A stretch of DNA of 64,000 nt, taken from Poecilobothrus nobilitatus. Its lineage: Eukaryota > Arthropoda > Insecta > Diptera > Dolichopodidae. The notes under the pieces were generated by a model. It saw nothing but the letters and a program-made list of their open reading frames with translations, did not search any database and was not told the origin of the DNA. The position numbers were made by a program, and so were the translations under genes. Location: NCBI GenBank assembly GCA_947095535.1, contig OX352774.1, positions 33,124,496 to 33,188,495 of the forward strand. The letters run 5' to 3'. Shown piece after piece: positions 11,505 to 22,408 of this stretch (its first letter is position 1; every line of letters starts with the position of its first letter).

Positions 11505-12140
11505 AAACCAGAATGAAAACCAACGAGTTTTAAAGGCGTACATTTTCCAAAAGACAACACAAACAGTTTGCACTGTGATTTGACTTGCAAAACTTCCAAA
11601 TATTCTTAGAATTTAATATATAGGAGGAAAAAATTATTCAAAATCAAATGACTTTTTCTCTAATTTTAAGACAATCCTTCATAATTAAGAAAACCTGCTA
11701 ATAACTGTAAAGATAAAATTATGAACTTTAATTTTTGACTTTTATTTTGCAAAAATTTGTACAGGTGCCTGAGTTACAGCTGTCTAAAAATAGCAAATTT
11801 TCAATTTTTCAGTTCTAACAGGTCTCAGTTCTTAGTACCACCACATGTGGTATAAAATTATTTTTTTAAACAACTTATGCTAATTTTCAAGTATTTTACA
11901 AAATTTTTTGGCGTTTTTAAATTGAAAAAATTATAAGTAAAACATGAGATATGCACCTTTAAAAAAGAACCTTTTCAAATCTTAAGACGCTGTAGTTTCG
12001 TAACGAGTGGTGCTACAAAAAAAAGTTGTTTTGCCACATTCAAATTTTTAAAAGACACATTTATTATTTGTACACAGGCGCATGGATTGACAGGCGGACA
12101 GAGTGAAATTAATAGGTAAACTTTTCAAAAATTTGATAAA
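11505..12140 (+). mobile_element. Helentron-like non-autonomous element, copy C
   Basis: The 5' end shows AAAACCAACGAGTTTTAAAG and a CATTTTCCAAAA block. The centre holds one copy of the internal unit, with a CAGGTGCCTGAGTTACAG motif. The 3' end shows ACAGGCGGACAGAGTGAAAT with a decayed terminal hairpin. It is a single-unit, shorter version of the copy at 35.05-36.83 kb. Confidence 0.6.
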
Positions 12141-12540
12141 AAGATTATAGGCAAATACGCCATAATTTTGTAGATAAAAAAGTGAAATAGAATAAAATTT
12201 ATACTTTTAATACTTAGAAAAATTTTAATCTATAAGTCCAATTGAGAATTCAGCAATATTCGGAACGGTGTATCAACTATCAATTTAATATCTTTGAAAT
12301 TTGTCGGCGATCACTATCATTTTTCATTCTTATATAGACTGCTATTTCCGACTTGCTTTTAATTTTTTTTTAACTAATATTGTGCCTATACAACATCATT
12401 TCAGTTAATCACTATAAAGGTTAGAAATATGGAATTGGCAAAAGTCAATCTCTACACATATTTAAGATGCCAGCTAAACCCTTATTGATATCACTAAAAA
12501 AAAATTGATTCAGCCTTGAAAAACCTATATATTCATTAAA
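12141..12540. other. Non-coding DNA
   Basis: No gene or repeat family was recognised. Confidence 0.5.
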
Positions 12541-12549
12541 TGGAAAACA

Positions 12550-13037
12550 TTGTTGTGTACTCACGATCTATCTCTTACTCTAAGAATCAAAGCAGAACAG
12601 TGTTATGTGTTCACACTTCTGTATGAAATCGAAACCTGAACATTTTCTAAAGCTTCTCTGAAAAAGTTGGAACTATTTGAAATGTGGTGCTATATAAGAA
12701 TGTATAAAATAAATTGGGTTCATCGTATAGCTAACTAACCATTTCCAGCTCGAATTAGGAAAAAATAAGAAATACAATAAAACTAGGGACCTAGCATACT
12801 TTGGACAGGTTTCGAGGCGTCCAGATAAGTATTGCCTACTGAAAGTTATCCTACCCAAAAGTGAGGAAAATCGAGATCCGGGAAAAAGAAGAATATTTTG
12901 ACTTAAAAACTTAGGACAAAAGTTAAATAAGAGCATCATATTATTGTTTGGATCAGCAGTAGACAAGGCCAAAATTTCCTTTATATGTTAGGCAACGTCG
13001 AAAGCGAATTAGACACAGAAAGAAGAAGAAGAAGATT
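12550..13037 (+). pseudogene. LINE reverse transcriptase C-terminal tail, degenerate
   Basis: Conceptual fragments in shifting frames match the conserved C-terminal tail found after the reverse transcriptase of many insect non-LTR retrotransposons. They include LRIKAEQCYVFTLLYEIET, then LKKLELFEMWCYIRMYKINW, then a GHI-like basic region at 12.8 kb. The 3' end is a GAAGAAGAAGAAG run (13020-13034), the kind of simple-repeat tail several LINE clades carry. Stops and frameshifts interrupt every frame, so it is dead. The clade cannot be fixed without alignment. The same tail type is seen on the minus strand at 58.5-58.94 kb. Confidence 0.65.
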
Positions 13038-13689
13038 AAAAATAATTTTATAAATTGTTATATTTCACTTACACTGAAAATATAACAATTTATAAAATAA
13101 TAAGAACGCCTAAACCTCTTTCGGGCAGTTTTATTGCATACAATATTGATATTTTATTATTCATGTTTTGGATGAATCGATTCAAATGTCATAAAGAACA
13201 CAGTTATTTTTGCTACATAAAGTTTTATATGTTATACGGGATAATATCATAAAAATATAAATTGTTTGCTGGGATTGAGTGCAAAGAGATGCAAAATTTA
13301 AAAATGATTAAAATTTTTAAGAAAATGTCATTAGCCTTGACAAAAATTACTTGACTTACATAATTACATTCTAATGTGTTAACAAAGTTTCTAAAACAAT
13401 AAAAATTTATAACAAACAAAATTTTCTATGTTGATTTTTGTTTATTATTTTAAAATTTTTATTTGTTTTTAGACAAAAATTAAAATGAACGAATAAAATT
13501 AGCAATAAAAATATAAAAAAAAATTTTTAAATTGAAAGTAAAAATTCCTGATTTGTTGCTTACATATTTATTTTATACCTACTTATTTTTTCTTAATATT
13601 TTTCAGATTTTTTTTAAATGCACAACAAAAGTATTGTAATCGCAAAAAAAAACAATAATCTCAATCTTTTTATTTTCATTTCTCCGTGC
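13038..13689. other. Non-coding AT-rich DNA
   Basis: No gene was recognised. The short open frames on both strands (about 13055-13419) have no coding character. Confidence 0.55.
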
Positions 13690-14400
13690 TTTAGGATAGC
13701 GGAATTACATACGTATGAAAATACGATTTTTAAAAATTCGAAACCGTTTCCATCTAGCCGTCTAAGAAAAACGCACCATAAACGAACCACTAGCGAAGAT
13801 ATGATGTTCATACAAAACATCATAAACGTAACTCTTTTGCGATACAAAAATGTTGTATATGTATTGGTAAATCGCAAAGAGTTTGCTTAAAGCGGTACGT
13901 TTACATAACACCAAAAGCGAATCATTTGTGTATCCTTCACAGAATCACGAGTCAGTGTTTATTAGGAAATAAGAGTTTATATTTATTTTTGTATACTATT
14001 TCTATTTTTTGTACATAAGTGCAATAAAACAATTTAAAATATATGTATATATGTAATACATGTACATATATATATGTATATAAGTATGTATAAATATAGG
14101 ATTTTCCAATTTGAGTGATATGATTTCTTTTCAAAAAAAAACACACTAATTGTTAAGGAAATTCAAATGTTTTTTATTTGATGTGAAATACAATCGATAC
14201 AATTAAGTTCTGAATAAAACGTCATTCAAATAGCTTCTACGACTTCTTTTGCAGGAACGAATTCGATGGACCCAATTTTCGAGCACTTTTTCCATTAAAT
14301 CAAGTCGTATCTCTCTCGTATCGTATCTTCTCGTAAAGAAAAACGCATAATACACAAAAATGATTTCGAAAGCGTTCATTTATGTAATACAAACGTTTTT
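13690..14400. repeat. Palindrome-rich segment, possible degraded MITE
   Basis: Three inverted structures cluster here. TATGATGTT/AACATCATA (13800-13808/13816-13824) is a 9-bp stem with a 7-nt loop. AACTCTTTTGCGAT/ATCGCAAAGAGTT (13830-13843/13871-13883) is a 13-bp stem with one bulged base. A block at 13898-13935 has an inverted, diverged counterpart at about 14342-14396. Both flanks of the segment are less AT-rich than the surroundings. No transposase is seen. It may be a non-autonomous DNA transposon whose ends I could not define. Confidence 0.4.
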
Positions 14401-16235
14401 TTTTTTTAGATGAAGATGCATAAAATATGACATTTGGATTTGACATTTTGATTAATGTCAAAAATTAAGTTTCCATTTTGGATATACATATATACTTATA
14501 TGTATGTATACGAAAATCAAGAATGAAGTTTCTGATATTAAATAAAAATCAAAATAGAGATTTGATATATGGTACATATGTGTATTTACATACATAAGTA
14601 ATGTAAATTTTGTTTTTCGGCAAAACTTTAAAAGTTTTTTAGAACAAAGATTTGTAAACTTAGTAACATTATTACTTCATATACATATGTACATACATAC
14701 AAATATCTAAAAAATAAAAGATTCGACAATAAAATTTTAAGATTTGCGGTAATTTAAAATAATATTTTCCAATTTTGAATAAGAAAATTGGAAAACATTA
14801 TTTTTTTAATTTTTTTTAGCGTTTAGATATTTTATATAAATTTTGAAATAATTTTTCTTTAAAATTTTTTTTATTCATTTTATTAATCATTTTACATTTG
14901 ACTGAACGGAAAAGTCAAAAAGAGAAAAACGCTTCCTTTTATTTTATGTAAAATTTTTGTTTGCTTCATTTACAAATACAAAAAAAAAATTAGGGGCAAT
15001 TTTAAAATTTTTGTGAAGTTAATTTAGGGAATTTCCCTTTTTAATAATTGTTTATAAAAAAAACAAATTAGGTAGTTTTGTTTTCAAAAAAAAAAAAACA
15101 GAAATATGTTGGTTTCCTGTTTATATGAAAAAAAAATCAATTTATTGTGGTTATATGAAAAAAATATTAATCGTGATAAGAATTTTTTTTTTAAATGAAA
15201 AAGGTTCTGCAATTATGCAAATATTTTCAATATTGCCAATTAATATAAAAATATTTGGAATTTCCCATCTAGAATAAGCTTTATTTATGATTTTCTTATT
15301 TTATTTTCCCATCCCATTATTGAAGCATAAATATACATATGTATGTATGTATGTATCGATATGTAGATATATCCAAAGCAAAAAAATACATAAAAAGTTT
15401 TACTTCTGGTTTATCAAAATTGTTAAAGAAATTTGTAATAGTCTAATCTTTTGCTTACTTATTTTGTAGATTTTTAGCATTTGGAGCAAATATAAATTTG
15501 AAAACTAATGAAAAAAATCATTTTTATTAAAATTTTTAAGATTTAAAAGGACAATTTCTATAATATTGTTATCTGTTTTTTATAGCAGTCACGATAGTCT
15601 CGTGTATATTAAAATTTCTAATTTGTTTTGTTTTAAATCGGTTTTAAACGATTCAAGTATTGATCAATCATTAAATCATTAAAAGTTTTCATGAATCATG
15701 AGATAAGTTTTTATCCAAACTTTTGTAATTAAAACTTCTGTTTATTTTGAAATCTTTTTCTAGACGCCATAGTCTCTTACAGAAAAGTTAAGGTGCTTTA
15801 AGAAAGGTGCTTTTTTTTAGTTTTTGCTTATATTCTTATTTTTTTTCCTTATACATACATACATACATAATATGTTATTTTATAGAACTCCTCTTATATT
15901 GCCCATTAGTATACATTCACATGGAATGAATGCATCCACAGGCAAAATTTTAATTTGTTGAAAATATATGTATGTATATAGTATCTATGGCATGCACATT
16001 TGAGAAGCTATAGGAATCCAATATCGTATCCCTTGGCACATTTAAAAAGCTGAAAGATGTATACAAGACTGAAATTTATATTGAACGTCAAATATAGCTG
16101 ATTATTATTTGTATATGTATATGCTGAAAGAATATTGCGGTAATAATATTTTAGGAAAAACTTATTTTAAATTCTTAAAATAAGACTTTTTAAATTTAAA
16201 CAAAACGACAATATAGTCATACATGCTTTATAAAC
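14401..16235. other. Non-coding AT-rich DNA with TATG microsatellites
   Basis: Tetranucleotide tracts occur at about 15338-15356 (ATGT) and 15852-15868 (ATAC). No gene or repeat family was recognised. Confidence 0.55.
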
Positions 16236-16350
16236 GGGACCAAGAGCGTATAAAACATGCTGTAAACATCGAGGGAGTTTGGGTTCGAATCCCACACACG
16301 TCGTAGCTTTATAAAGGGAAGGCTTTATAAACGAAATAAACAAACATAAA
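16236..16350 (+). mobile_element. tRNA-derived SINE, head-only copy S1
   Basis: It retains AAGAGCGTATAAAACATGCT, then GAGGGAGT, and an intact B-box GGTTCGAATCC followed by CACACACGTCGTA. The A-box side is damaged (GGGACCAAGAGCG). The 3' body is reduced to AAGGCTTTATAAAC. It cannot be a working tRNA gene. Confidence 0.7.
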
Positions 16351-17640
16351 AAAATAATAATAAAATGCTTTGTAAACTTTAAACTAAAAATAATCCTTTA
16401 TACGCTAATGTCATTTTTTTTTATGTCAAACAATATTTTTTTTTCGTTTACCGGTAAAAATATGTTAAAATAAAAATTTTCCATTCACGTGTATCATTTA
16501 CAAATGAGTGCAAAATAGATGCAAAATATTTCTTAATATATCCGAAGAGTACCCGAACTCTAACCGAAATATATTTTTGCATGATATGCATATGCATGCA
16601 TAATTGCATAACATGTGAATTCCCTTTAAATTCAAAAGGAAAGCATATGTAGATATAAGATTTAAAGCTTAATTCTCTGAATAAATCACAAATTTCCACT
16701 GCAGCTAATGCATATAACCGCAACCGCAATTATTTTCGAATTCAATACATTTAATTATTTTACCCAATTATATTTATACATACACAAGATTTACCCCAGT
16801 TATGGAATATATATTCATATATACAATAATTTTTGTGAGTCTTTTTTATTTTTATGTAATTTTCAAGTATAACAATTTTCATTTAATTCGGTGTATTTTT
16901 AAATTTAAAAAAGAAAAATAAAAAGCAATATAAAAACATAACAGAAACACCACATTAACAATAAAATAATAGACCACAAAACATGAAAAAAACAAAAAAA
17001 AAAAAAAAAAAATGGGGAAAAATTAAGATATAAAATTCCATTTACAAATAAAATCATAAAAATAAATCAAAAGAAAAAATGGAAAAATTTGGAAAAATTA
17101 AATAATAAAATGAAAATATAAAAAGAATTTAATAGATTTTAAAAATTAAAGTTCTTTAGATTCAGACGCAGATACATTTTAAAGTTAAATAATAAAATAC
17201 TAAAAAAAAAACAACAAAAAAAACAAAAAATACTTAATTTAGCTTCAAAAATAGAAGGATTATTAGGATTTTTATTTTTATTTCTTTTATGTTGAGACGC
17301 TAATTTCTGTTTAGTATAAATATATTAAATTTCAAAAATATTTTAAGTATTCCTTTAAGTATATAATAAATTCCTATTTTATAGGAATTTATTATATTTT
17401 CGGACAATTAACTGTTTATTTTTAATTGAATTTAAAATTCTAATATTGTTTTATTTATAAAATAATGGGAGTAGACTTCTATGATATCAAAATAATAATT
17501 TTGGATTTATTATATATTTTTTATAATAAATTTTATTATATTTGAAGACTGTTCTGTTTCAGATTTAGCATTGAAGAAGATTGTTTCAGATTTAAATCTA
17601 ACACTAAAAAATAAAAAACAGGGATCCATTTTTATTTATC
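16351..17640. other. Non-coding AT-rich DNA
   Basis: It is rich in A runs. It contains the perfect palindrome at 17361-17397, listed separately. No gene was recognised. Confidence 0.55.
17361..17397. repeat. Perfect 17-bp palindrome with a 3-nt loop
   Basis: ATATAATAAATTCCTAT (17361-17377), TTT, then its exact reverse complement (17381-17397). This could form a cruciform or RNA hairpin. It is not followed by a tract that would make it a meaningful eukaryotic terminator. Confidence 0.8.
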
Positions 17641-17818
17641 GTAGACGTAGGTGACAAGGAAATTACATAGCCTTTTTTGTAGGTGTGACTGTAAATATCG
17701 TAAAAGAGAGATATTCGTATAGGAGAGGAGATATTGTCGGATACCAATCAACACTCCCTACGTCCCTACGTGTTTGTAGAGTATTTTATACGTCACTCAC
17801 TTGACCATCGAGGCCCTA
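17641..17818 (-). mobile_element. tRNA-derived SINE, diverged copy S2
   Basis: Read on the minus strand. The 5' head complement ...TTGACCATCGAGGCCC is at 17800-17816, and TATTTTATACG and GTGTGACTGTAAATATCGTAA lie internally. The B-box region is largely lost. This is the most diverged copy of the family here. Confidence 0.6.
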
Positions 17819-18077
17819 TTTCTTAAATTTCTTTTACACAATAAATTGTGAAAAACAAAAATATTTAAAAACGGTTGATTGCTTTCAAAAAAAATTTTTT
17901 CTCTTTCCTCTCCTATATATTGAGGATATCCACTAAATCATTTATTATTCATATTAAACTTAGTTTCAATTTATGGAATTGTTAATTTCACTAAACCATT
18001 GATTACTCGGCTATAGCTTCTTTTTTAGCTTCTTCTGATATTCTCTTTATACTTTCCAGAATAAAACAAAAACATTT

Positions 18078-18267
18078 GTGCCCTAGTGGGTAAGAACGTA
18101 TAAAATACGCTGTAAAAACCGAGGAGTGTGGGTTCGAATCCCACATACGTCGTAATAATAGTATCTACTTACGACAATTACAGCCACTTCTAAACAGAAA
18201 AGGCTGTGTAAGTTTTCCTGTCCACATTTATGTGGCAGAGAAATGCATTAAAATAAAAAACAAAAAC
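18078..18267 (+). mobile_element. tRNA-derived SINE, near full-length copy S3
   Basis: In order it holds: CCTAGTGGGTAAGAACG (A-box region), AAAATACGCTGTAAA, GGGTTCGAATCCCAC (B-box), the CGTCGTAA ... TTACGAC hairpin, ACAGAAAAGGCTGTGTAA, CCACATTTATGTGG, and GCATTAAAATAAAAAA as the 3' tail. AAAACAAAAACA at 18063-18074 and 18257-18268 may be a target-site duplication, but it is low-complexity. The structure follows an RNA polymerase III promoter head plus a tRNA-unrelated body. Confidence 0.85.
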
Positions 18268-18660
18268 ACTGTACTAAAACTGTGAGAACTAATTATAATT
18301 AAACTAAAATTCTGTTAATATAAGGTTATAACTTTTACAATTTTATGGTATGATCACTTACTAGTTGCTTATTAGTTTATAGTTGCTCCTTTAAACTGTA
18401 TAAATTTTTAATTAAAACAATTATTACGCAATATTGGAATTTTTAAGTTTTTAACAAAATTGATTAAAAATATATTAAATTTTTTTTTTGATATAATAAA
18501 ATTCTTTTACGTTCTGTTTAAAAATTTTTTATATTAGTTAAAACATTTCATTAGCATTATTAAAATTTTATGAAATACTTTAAATATTAAATATTATTAG
18601 AAATACATTATTTTAATTTACTTGGAATGCTAAAATAAAATAATATTTTTGTGTATTTTT
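18268..18660. other. Non-coding AT-rich DNA
   Basis: No gene or repeat was recognised. Confidence 0.5.
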
Positions 18661-19113
18661 AGTTTTGATAGAAATGGAGGGGCAAACGAAGACAAAGAAT
18701 AATTGATTGAAGCAAAGGCATTAATGATATTTAGTAGATTATGGTAAATACCTTCAACCTAATTATAGCCACTACAATAAAAATATTCAAATCATCTATA
18801 TAACTAGTTCTACTATATGGAAGCGATACTTGGTTCACAAAGAAGTCAACTATTAACAAACTAAAATCAAATCTTTGTGAATAAATGAACATAAATAAAG
18901 ACGACAAAATGGAATATACGCTCGACAAGCGTTAGAGGCAATGTTCTGAAGATCATTAATGACATAGAGAAGAACAATATACAAAGAATTTGAAGAAAGC
19001 AGTAAAACATAGCAGAAATAAAATGAATGACCTAAGACAGAATAAAACGACAGAGAAACTATGCTGAAGTTTTATGCTCTCCAAAAAAGTAAAAAAAAAG
19101 AAAAAAAAAAAAA
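18661..19113 (+). pseudogene. LINE reverse transcriptase tail with poly(A), degenerate
   Basis: Fragments resemble the C-terminal tail of insect endonuclease/reverse transcriptase LINEs of the type ending NRVRWR..VxALC. They begin DRNGGANEDKE, followed in other frames by LLYGS-like and ETW-like residues near 18.81 kb, then NVLKIINDIEKN and RQRNYAEVLC. It ends in an A-rich run (19084-19113), consistent with a retrotransposon 3' end. Several stops and frame changes make it non-functional. It differs in sequence type from the tails at 12.6 and 27.8 kb. Confidence 0.6.
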
Positions 19114-19349
19114 ATCGCTGTTTGTAATTACAATTTTCTTCATTTTTTAGAGATTGCCTTTTTAAAAATTGCAAAAGCCAAACATTCTTTTAAGTTGACC
19201 AAAAAACGGTATCTTGACCAAAGAGGCCCTATTTCTATATGGAATGTATATGGTATGTATATGGAAAAAATTTTTATTTATTAGCAAATTATTATGAATA
19301 AAATTAGTTACATTATTCCGTTATGTTTTTGATTGATACATAACGTTGC

Positions 19350-19450
19350 AGATTGGCGTAATGGCTAAATTGTGAGGCTCTGAATCGGAGGAAAGTTCTT
19401 TATTATTTATGATCTAGCTGGTATAATCCCTAACTAGATCACATATATAA
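19350..19450 (+). mobile_element. Possible second tRNA-like SINE head
   Basis: GATTGGCGTAATGGCTAAATT followed by GGCTCTGAATCGGAGG resembles the D arm and anticodon arm of a tRNA. The CTCTGAATC loop is like that of glutamine tRNAs. No intact B-box or acceptor stem follows, so this is not a tRNA gene. It could be the head of a second, degraded SINE family. Confidence 0.3.
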
Positions 19451-19494
19451 AAAAAAATAAGTAGTAATTATTTTATCGCAATAACGAATATCCT

Positions 19495-19861
19495 ATAATA
19501 ATAATAATAGCTGCTACAAGAAGAACTGCCTTTCGGTTACCTTATGAGGCAAAGTTCTATATACTAGCTGCTACAACATGTAACTGCTACATTCTATATA
19601 CTAGCTGCTACATGTTCTAACTGTTGATGGCTTCCATGTTGATAATAAAATAGTGATAATAACAAGCTTGTTCATTGTTCCCTTACCGTATCTCTGTCCA
19701 ATTATTTCTTCTCTTCAGCCTAATTTACTACTTTAGTAGTTAACGGTTTTATCCCATTATATTGAATAAAGGAGGAAAATGGCTTTAGTCAGTCAGAATC
19801 TGAAACTATCAAGAGAATATTCTTAGTGTCTTTTGAACAAATCCCATCTTCCTTAGAAAAA
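19495..19861 (+). mobile_element. A-tailed repeat family G, copy 3 (long)
   Basis: Shares with 50.63-51.1 kb (reverse) the upstream block TAATAATAGCTGCTACAA, the middle block TTCATTGTTCCCTTAC and the 3' block TTAGTCAGTCAGAATCTGA, then GTGTCTTTTGAACAAATCCC, ending CCTTAGAAAAA. It contains internal repeats of TATATACTAGCTGCTACA. The SINE copy S4 lies immediately downstream. Confidence 0.6.
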
Positions 19862-19873
19862 CATTTCAGTTAA

Positions 19874-20056
19874 TTTTTTTTTGTTTTTTTAATGCATTTT
19901 TCTGCAACATAAATGTGGACAAGAAATTACACAGTATTTCTTGTTCAGGCGTGACTGTAAATGTCGTAAGGGGGAATGACTCTTACGACGTGTGTGGGAT
20001 TCGAAACCACATTCCCTCGGTATTTAGCTCTTACCCACAAGGCCATCGAGGCCTCT
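19874..20056 (-). mobile_element. tRNA-derived SINE, full-length copy S4 with target-site duplication
   Basis: Minus-strand SINE with its poly(T) complement at about 19874-19890 and its 5' head ending GAGGCCTC at 20055. It has the B-box complement GGATTCGAA with one change, and the hairpin CGTAAGGGGGAATGACTCTTACG. AGTTAATTT flanks it at 19868-19876 and 20057-20065, a 9-bp target-site duplication. Confidence 0.85.
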
Positions 20057-20065
20057 AGTTAATTT

Positions 20066-20860
20066 ATTATTATCTAAATAAATATCATGTTAATTTATAC
20101 TTTATTTCTTTATGCGCATAATATTACAATTAACTATAAGATTCCAGTTGTAATTTGTCATTACTGCATATACTTGTTTTTTTTTTCTTTAATCCTATCT
20201 CATAAGTATTTCTATAATGAAAATCTAATCTAAAATTCTAATATTTGTATTACATTGTATATTCTATAATAAATTATATTATTATGTATTAATTCATTTA
20301 TTATAATTAATACAACATCTAATCGATTGTAATTTATATTGAAAGTTTGTTTTGTTTTTTTTTTTTAAAGTAAGTGGTTTGCAACTCCAAGTGTCACAAG
20401 CACTAATTAATAAAGTATAATCAGTTACCTAGAATTTTAATAATTTTTTTTGTTTTTATAATAAAATTAAAACTTAAAAGTTAAAATGATTTGGCGCTAT
20501 ATCCATTTCATTTTAACTTTATTGTAAATCAATTAATTATAAAATAAATAAAAAAAAAAAAAGAAAACATTTTTAATATTAATATGTGCATTATTAGAAA
20601 TTTTTTCATGATATTTAATGGCGTTAACACGAAATTTCTAAAAACAAGAAATAAAATTCAGAAGAAAATTTTCTAATAAAAAAAAAAATGTATTCAGAGA
20701 AAAAAAAAAAAATTAATATGCAATAAAAAAAAAATTCAATACAAACTTTATTTTCATATTTTTTTAATTTTTTTTTTAAATATAATCAATTTTAAAAATT
20801 TAAATTATTAGATAAATGACTATACAAAAAAAAAAATTATTAATAAAATGTAAATATCTA
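20066..20860. other. Non-coding AT-rich DNA
   Basis: A-rich and T-rich runs. No gene or repeat family was recognised. Confidence 0.55.
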
Positions 20861-20984
20861 TATAGTGGAAGCCGCTTAAGAACACTCTCGTTTAAGTGAA
20901 AAACCCGTTTATTATCCCATTATAAAACGCATTAAATTTTCTTTGATTTTTTCATACAATTACTGTTGTTTAAGTGCAAATTGT

Positions 20985-21005
20985 TTAAGTACACAAAACG
21001 TTTAA
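20985..21005. repeat. 21-bp perfect direct repeat, left copy
   Basis: Identical to 22335-22355; the core is AAGTACACAAAACGTTT. The pair brackets the insert in the pogo-like element. Confidence 0.75.
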
Positions 21006-21040
21006 CATAACAGACTCAACTATCAAATTTAATAAAATTT

Positions 21041-21985
21041 CATGGTATTTCCCGCCGTTGGGAACGTCTCAAAATCCCAAATCACAAAATACCAAAGTAA
21101 CAAAATCTCAAAATTTCAAAATCCCAAATCATATAATCCCAAATTTCAAAATCCCAAAATGTCAAACCCCAAAATTAGAAATTTTCAATGTTAATTTTCA
21201 AAATTGATTTTCTAAATATTCAAACGTCAAAAATTTTTAAAAAATTTACTATTTTTCATAGAGAAATGTCAAAATTTAACATTTTTGTCTGAAAATTTGA
21301 AAGCATTGGCATATTTTTGTATTGATTTTAAAGTTGGATTTAAAATCAGCGTTCCAATAACTTTATTAGCGGATGTTTGGCGACGATAGCCCCTATCCCT
21401 TCGAAATTTATTATATTTCATAATATGAAAATGGGAACATTTAATTTTTTTATGAAATTTTTAAGGTATGGGCATATACTATAAGTATTGATTTTAAATA
21501 GGATTTGATAGGATTCAAAATCAGGATTGCCCCCTTTTACGGAATATTTATAAACTCGTGTACGCAAGATTCAGAATTAGGAAGGATTTTAGAGTTAGTT
21601 TTAAAATCAAAAAGTTGCCGCTTTTTCCAAAGGATTTATATATTAGGGTATGCCAAATTCTGATTTACGAAGGATTTTAGAGTTGGTTAAAAAATCCGAG
21701 TTGCGCCTTTTCCGGAATTTTTATATATGTACTTGTGTATGCGAGATTGAATTTAAGAGGATTTTTATTGTTAGTTACAAAATCAGGGTTGGCCCCTTTT
21801 CCGGAGTATTTATATATATATCCGGATTTTTACATCATATTGTCTATTATTTTGATTGTACATGTTTGGATTTTGAAAGTTTGAATTTTGAAAGTTTTAT
21901 TTTAAATATTTGGATTTTGAAAAGTTGGATTTTTAAATTTGGATTTTCTAGCAGAACCCATGATCACCATGTTTAACGGTGAGTC
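21041..21985. mobile_element. Foldback-like insert with AATCCC arms
   Basis: The left arm (21067-21178) is a tandem array of about 15-bp units, CAAAATCCCAAAT-like, with the AATCCC word at spacings near 15. The right arm (21855-21955) is the inverted counterpart, TTTGGATTTTGAAAG-like. Just outside the arms, GTTGGGAACGTCT on the left and the complement of CATGGGTTCTGCT on the right are also inverted. Between the arms lies an 83-88-bp minisatellite. Inverted arms made of short tandem units are the hallmark of foldback elements. No coding sequence was recognised. Confidence 0.5.
21330..21830 (+). repeat. Minisatellite, period 83-88 bp
   Basis: Unit word GGATTT(T)...AGTTGGTT...AAAATC...GTTGCCCCTTTTCCGGAATATTTATATA recurs with starts at about 21336, 21501, 21584, 21672 and 21759, a spacing of 83-88 bp apart from one double interval. 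Units are degenerate. A 108-codon open frame through this array (21650-21976) is a by-product of the repeat. Confidence 0.65.
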
Positions 21986-22334
21986 CACTTCCTTTTTTTT
22001 CAAATTTTTGTTTTTGGTACCCAACTCGTTATGACATTTGTGACAAAAATAAGAAACATTTTTAATTTTTATACATACATATGTACATTTATGTATTATG
22101 TTCTTTTGATCTTTTGATTTTTGAATTTATTTATTGTTTGTTAAATTTAAATTATTATGTATGTATGTATGTATGTATTAATAAGTTATTGTAATTGAAT
22201 TAAGTACAAATTTTAATTTTTTTACGTTATATGTTATGTTACTTTTATGTTGTTTTTTTTTTTTGTTTTATCAAAATAAATGGTAAAATATGCCTCAAGT
22301 CGTATTAATTTTTAAATTTTTTCCTTTTTTTCGG

Positions 22335-22355
22335 TTAAGTACACAAAACGTTTAA
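22335..22355. repeat. 21-bp perfect direct repeat, right copy
   Basis: Identical to 20985-21005. It could be an unusually long target-site duplication, or two copies of a motif native to the MITE. Confidence 0.75.
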
Positions 22356-22408
22356 GTACCCAATTGCCAATGAATTTTGAGCTATGCTCTTAAGCGGATT
22401 CCACTGTA

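Larger units (their letters stand above)
20863..22406. mobile_element. pogo-like non-autonomous DNA transposon carrying a nested insert
   Basis: The left end (T)AGTGGAAGCCGCTTAAGA at 20863 and the right end TCTTAAGCGGATTCCACTG ending 22406 are inverted repeats. Both are flanked by TA (20861-20862 and 22407-22408). The CAGTGGAA...CGCTTA terminus and TA target are characteristic of pogo/Tigger-type members of the Tc1/mariner superfamily. No transposase is present. The outer parts (20863-21005 and 22335-22406) would form a compact MITE of about 200 bp. The remainder is an insert of about 1.33 kb bounded by a perfect 21-bp direct repeat. Confidence 0.7.

Noticed and set aside
12673..12972. 99-codon open frame on the minus strand
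   Set aside because: Antisense to the LINE tail at 12.55-13.04 kb, whose plus-strand frames show the protein similarity.
13614..13890. Overlapping 87- and 90-codon open frames on opposite strands
   Set aside because: They overlap the palindrome cluster, and neither has domain-like sequence or splice context. The palindromes explain the region better.
16260..16305. Functional tRNA gene at the intact B-box GGTTCGAATCC
   Set aside because: The sequence is part of a repeated SINE. The A-box side is damaged in this copy and no complete cloverleaf with a matched acceptor stem can be drawn.
21650..21976. 108-codon open frame on the plus strand
   Set aside because: It follows the 83-88-bp minisatellite and the tandem arm, so its length is explained by the repeats.
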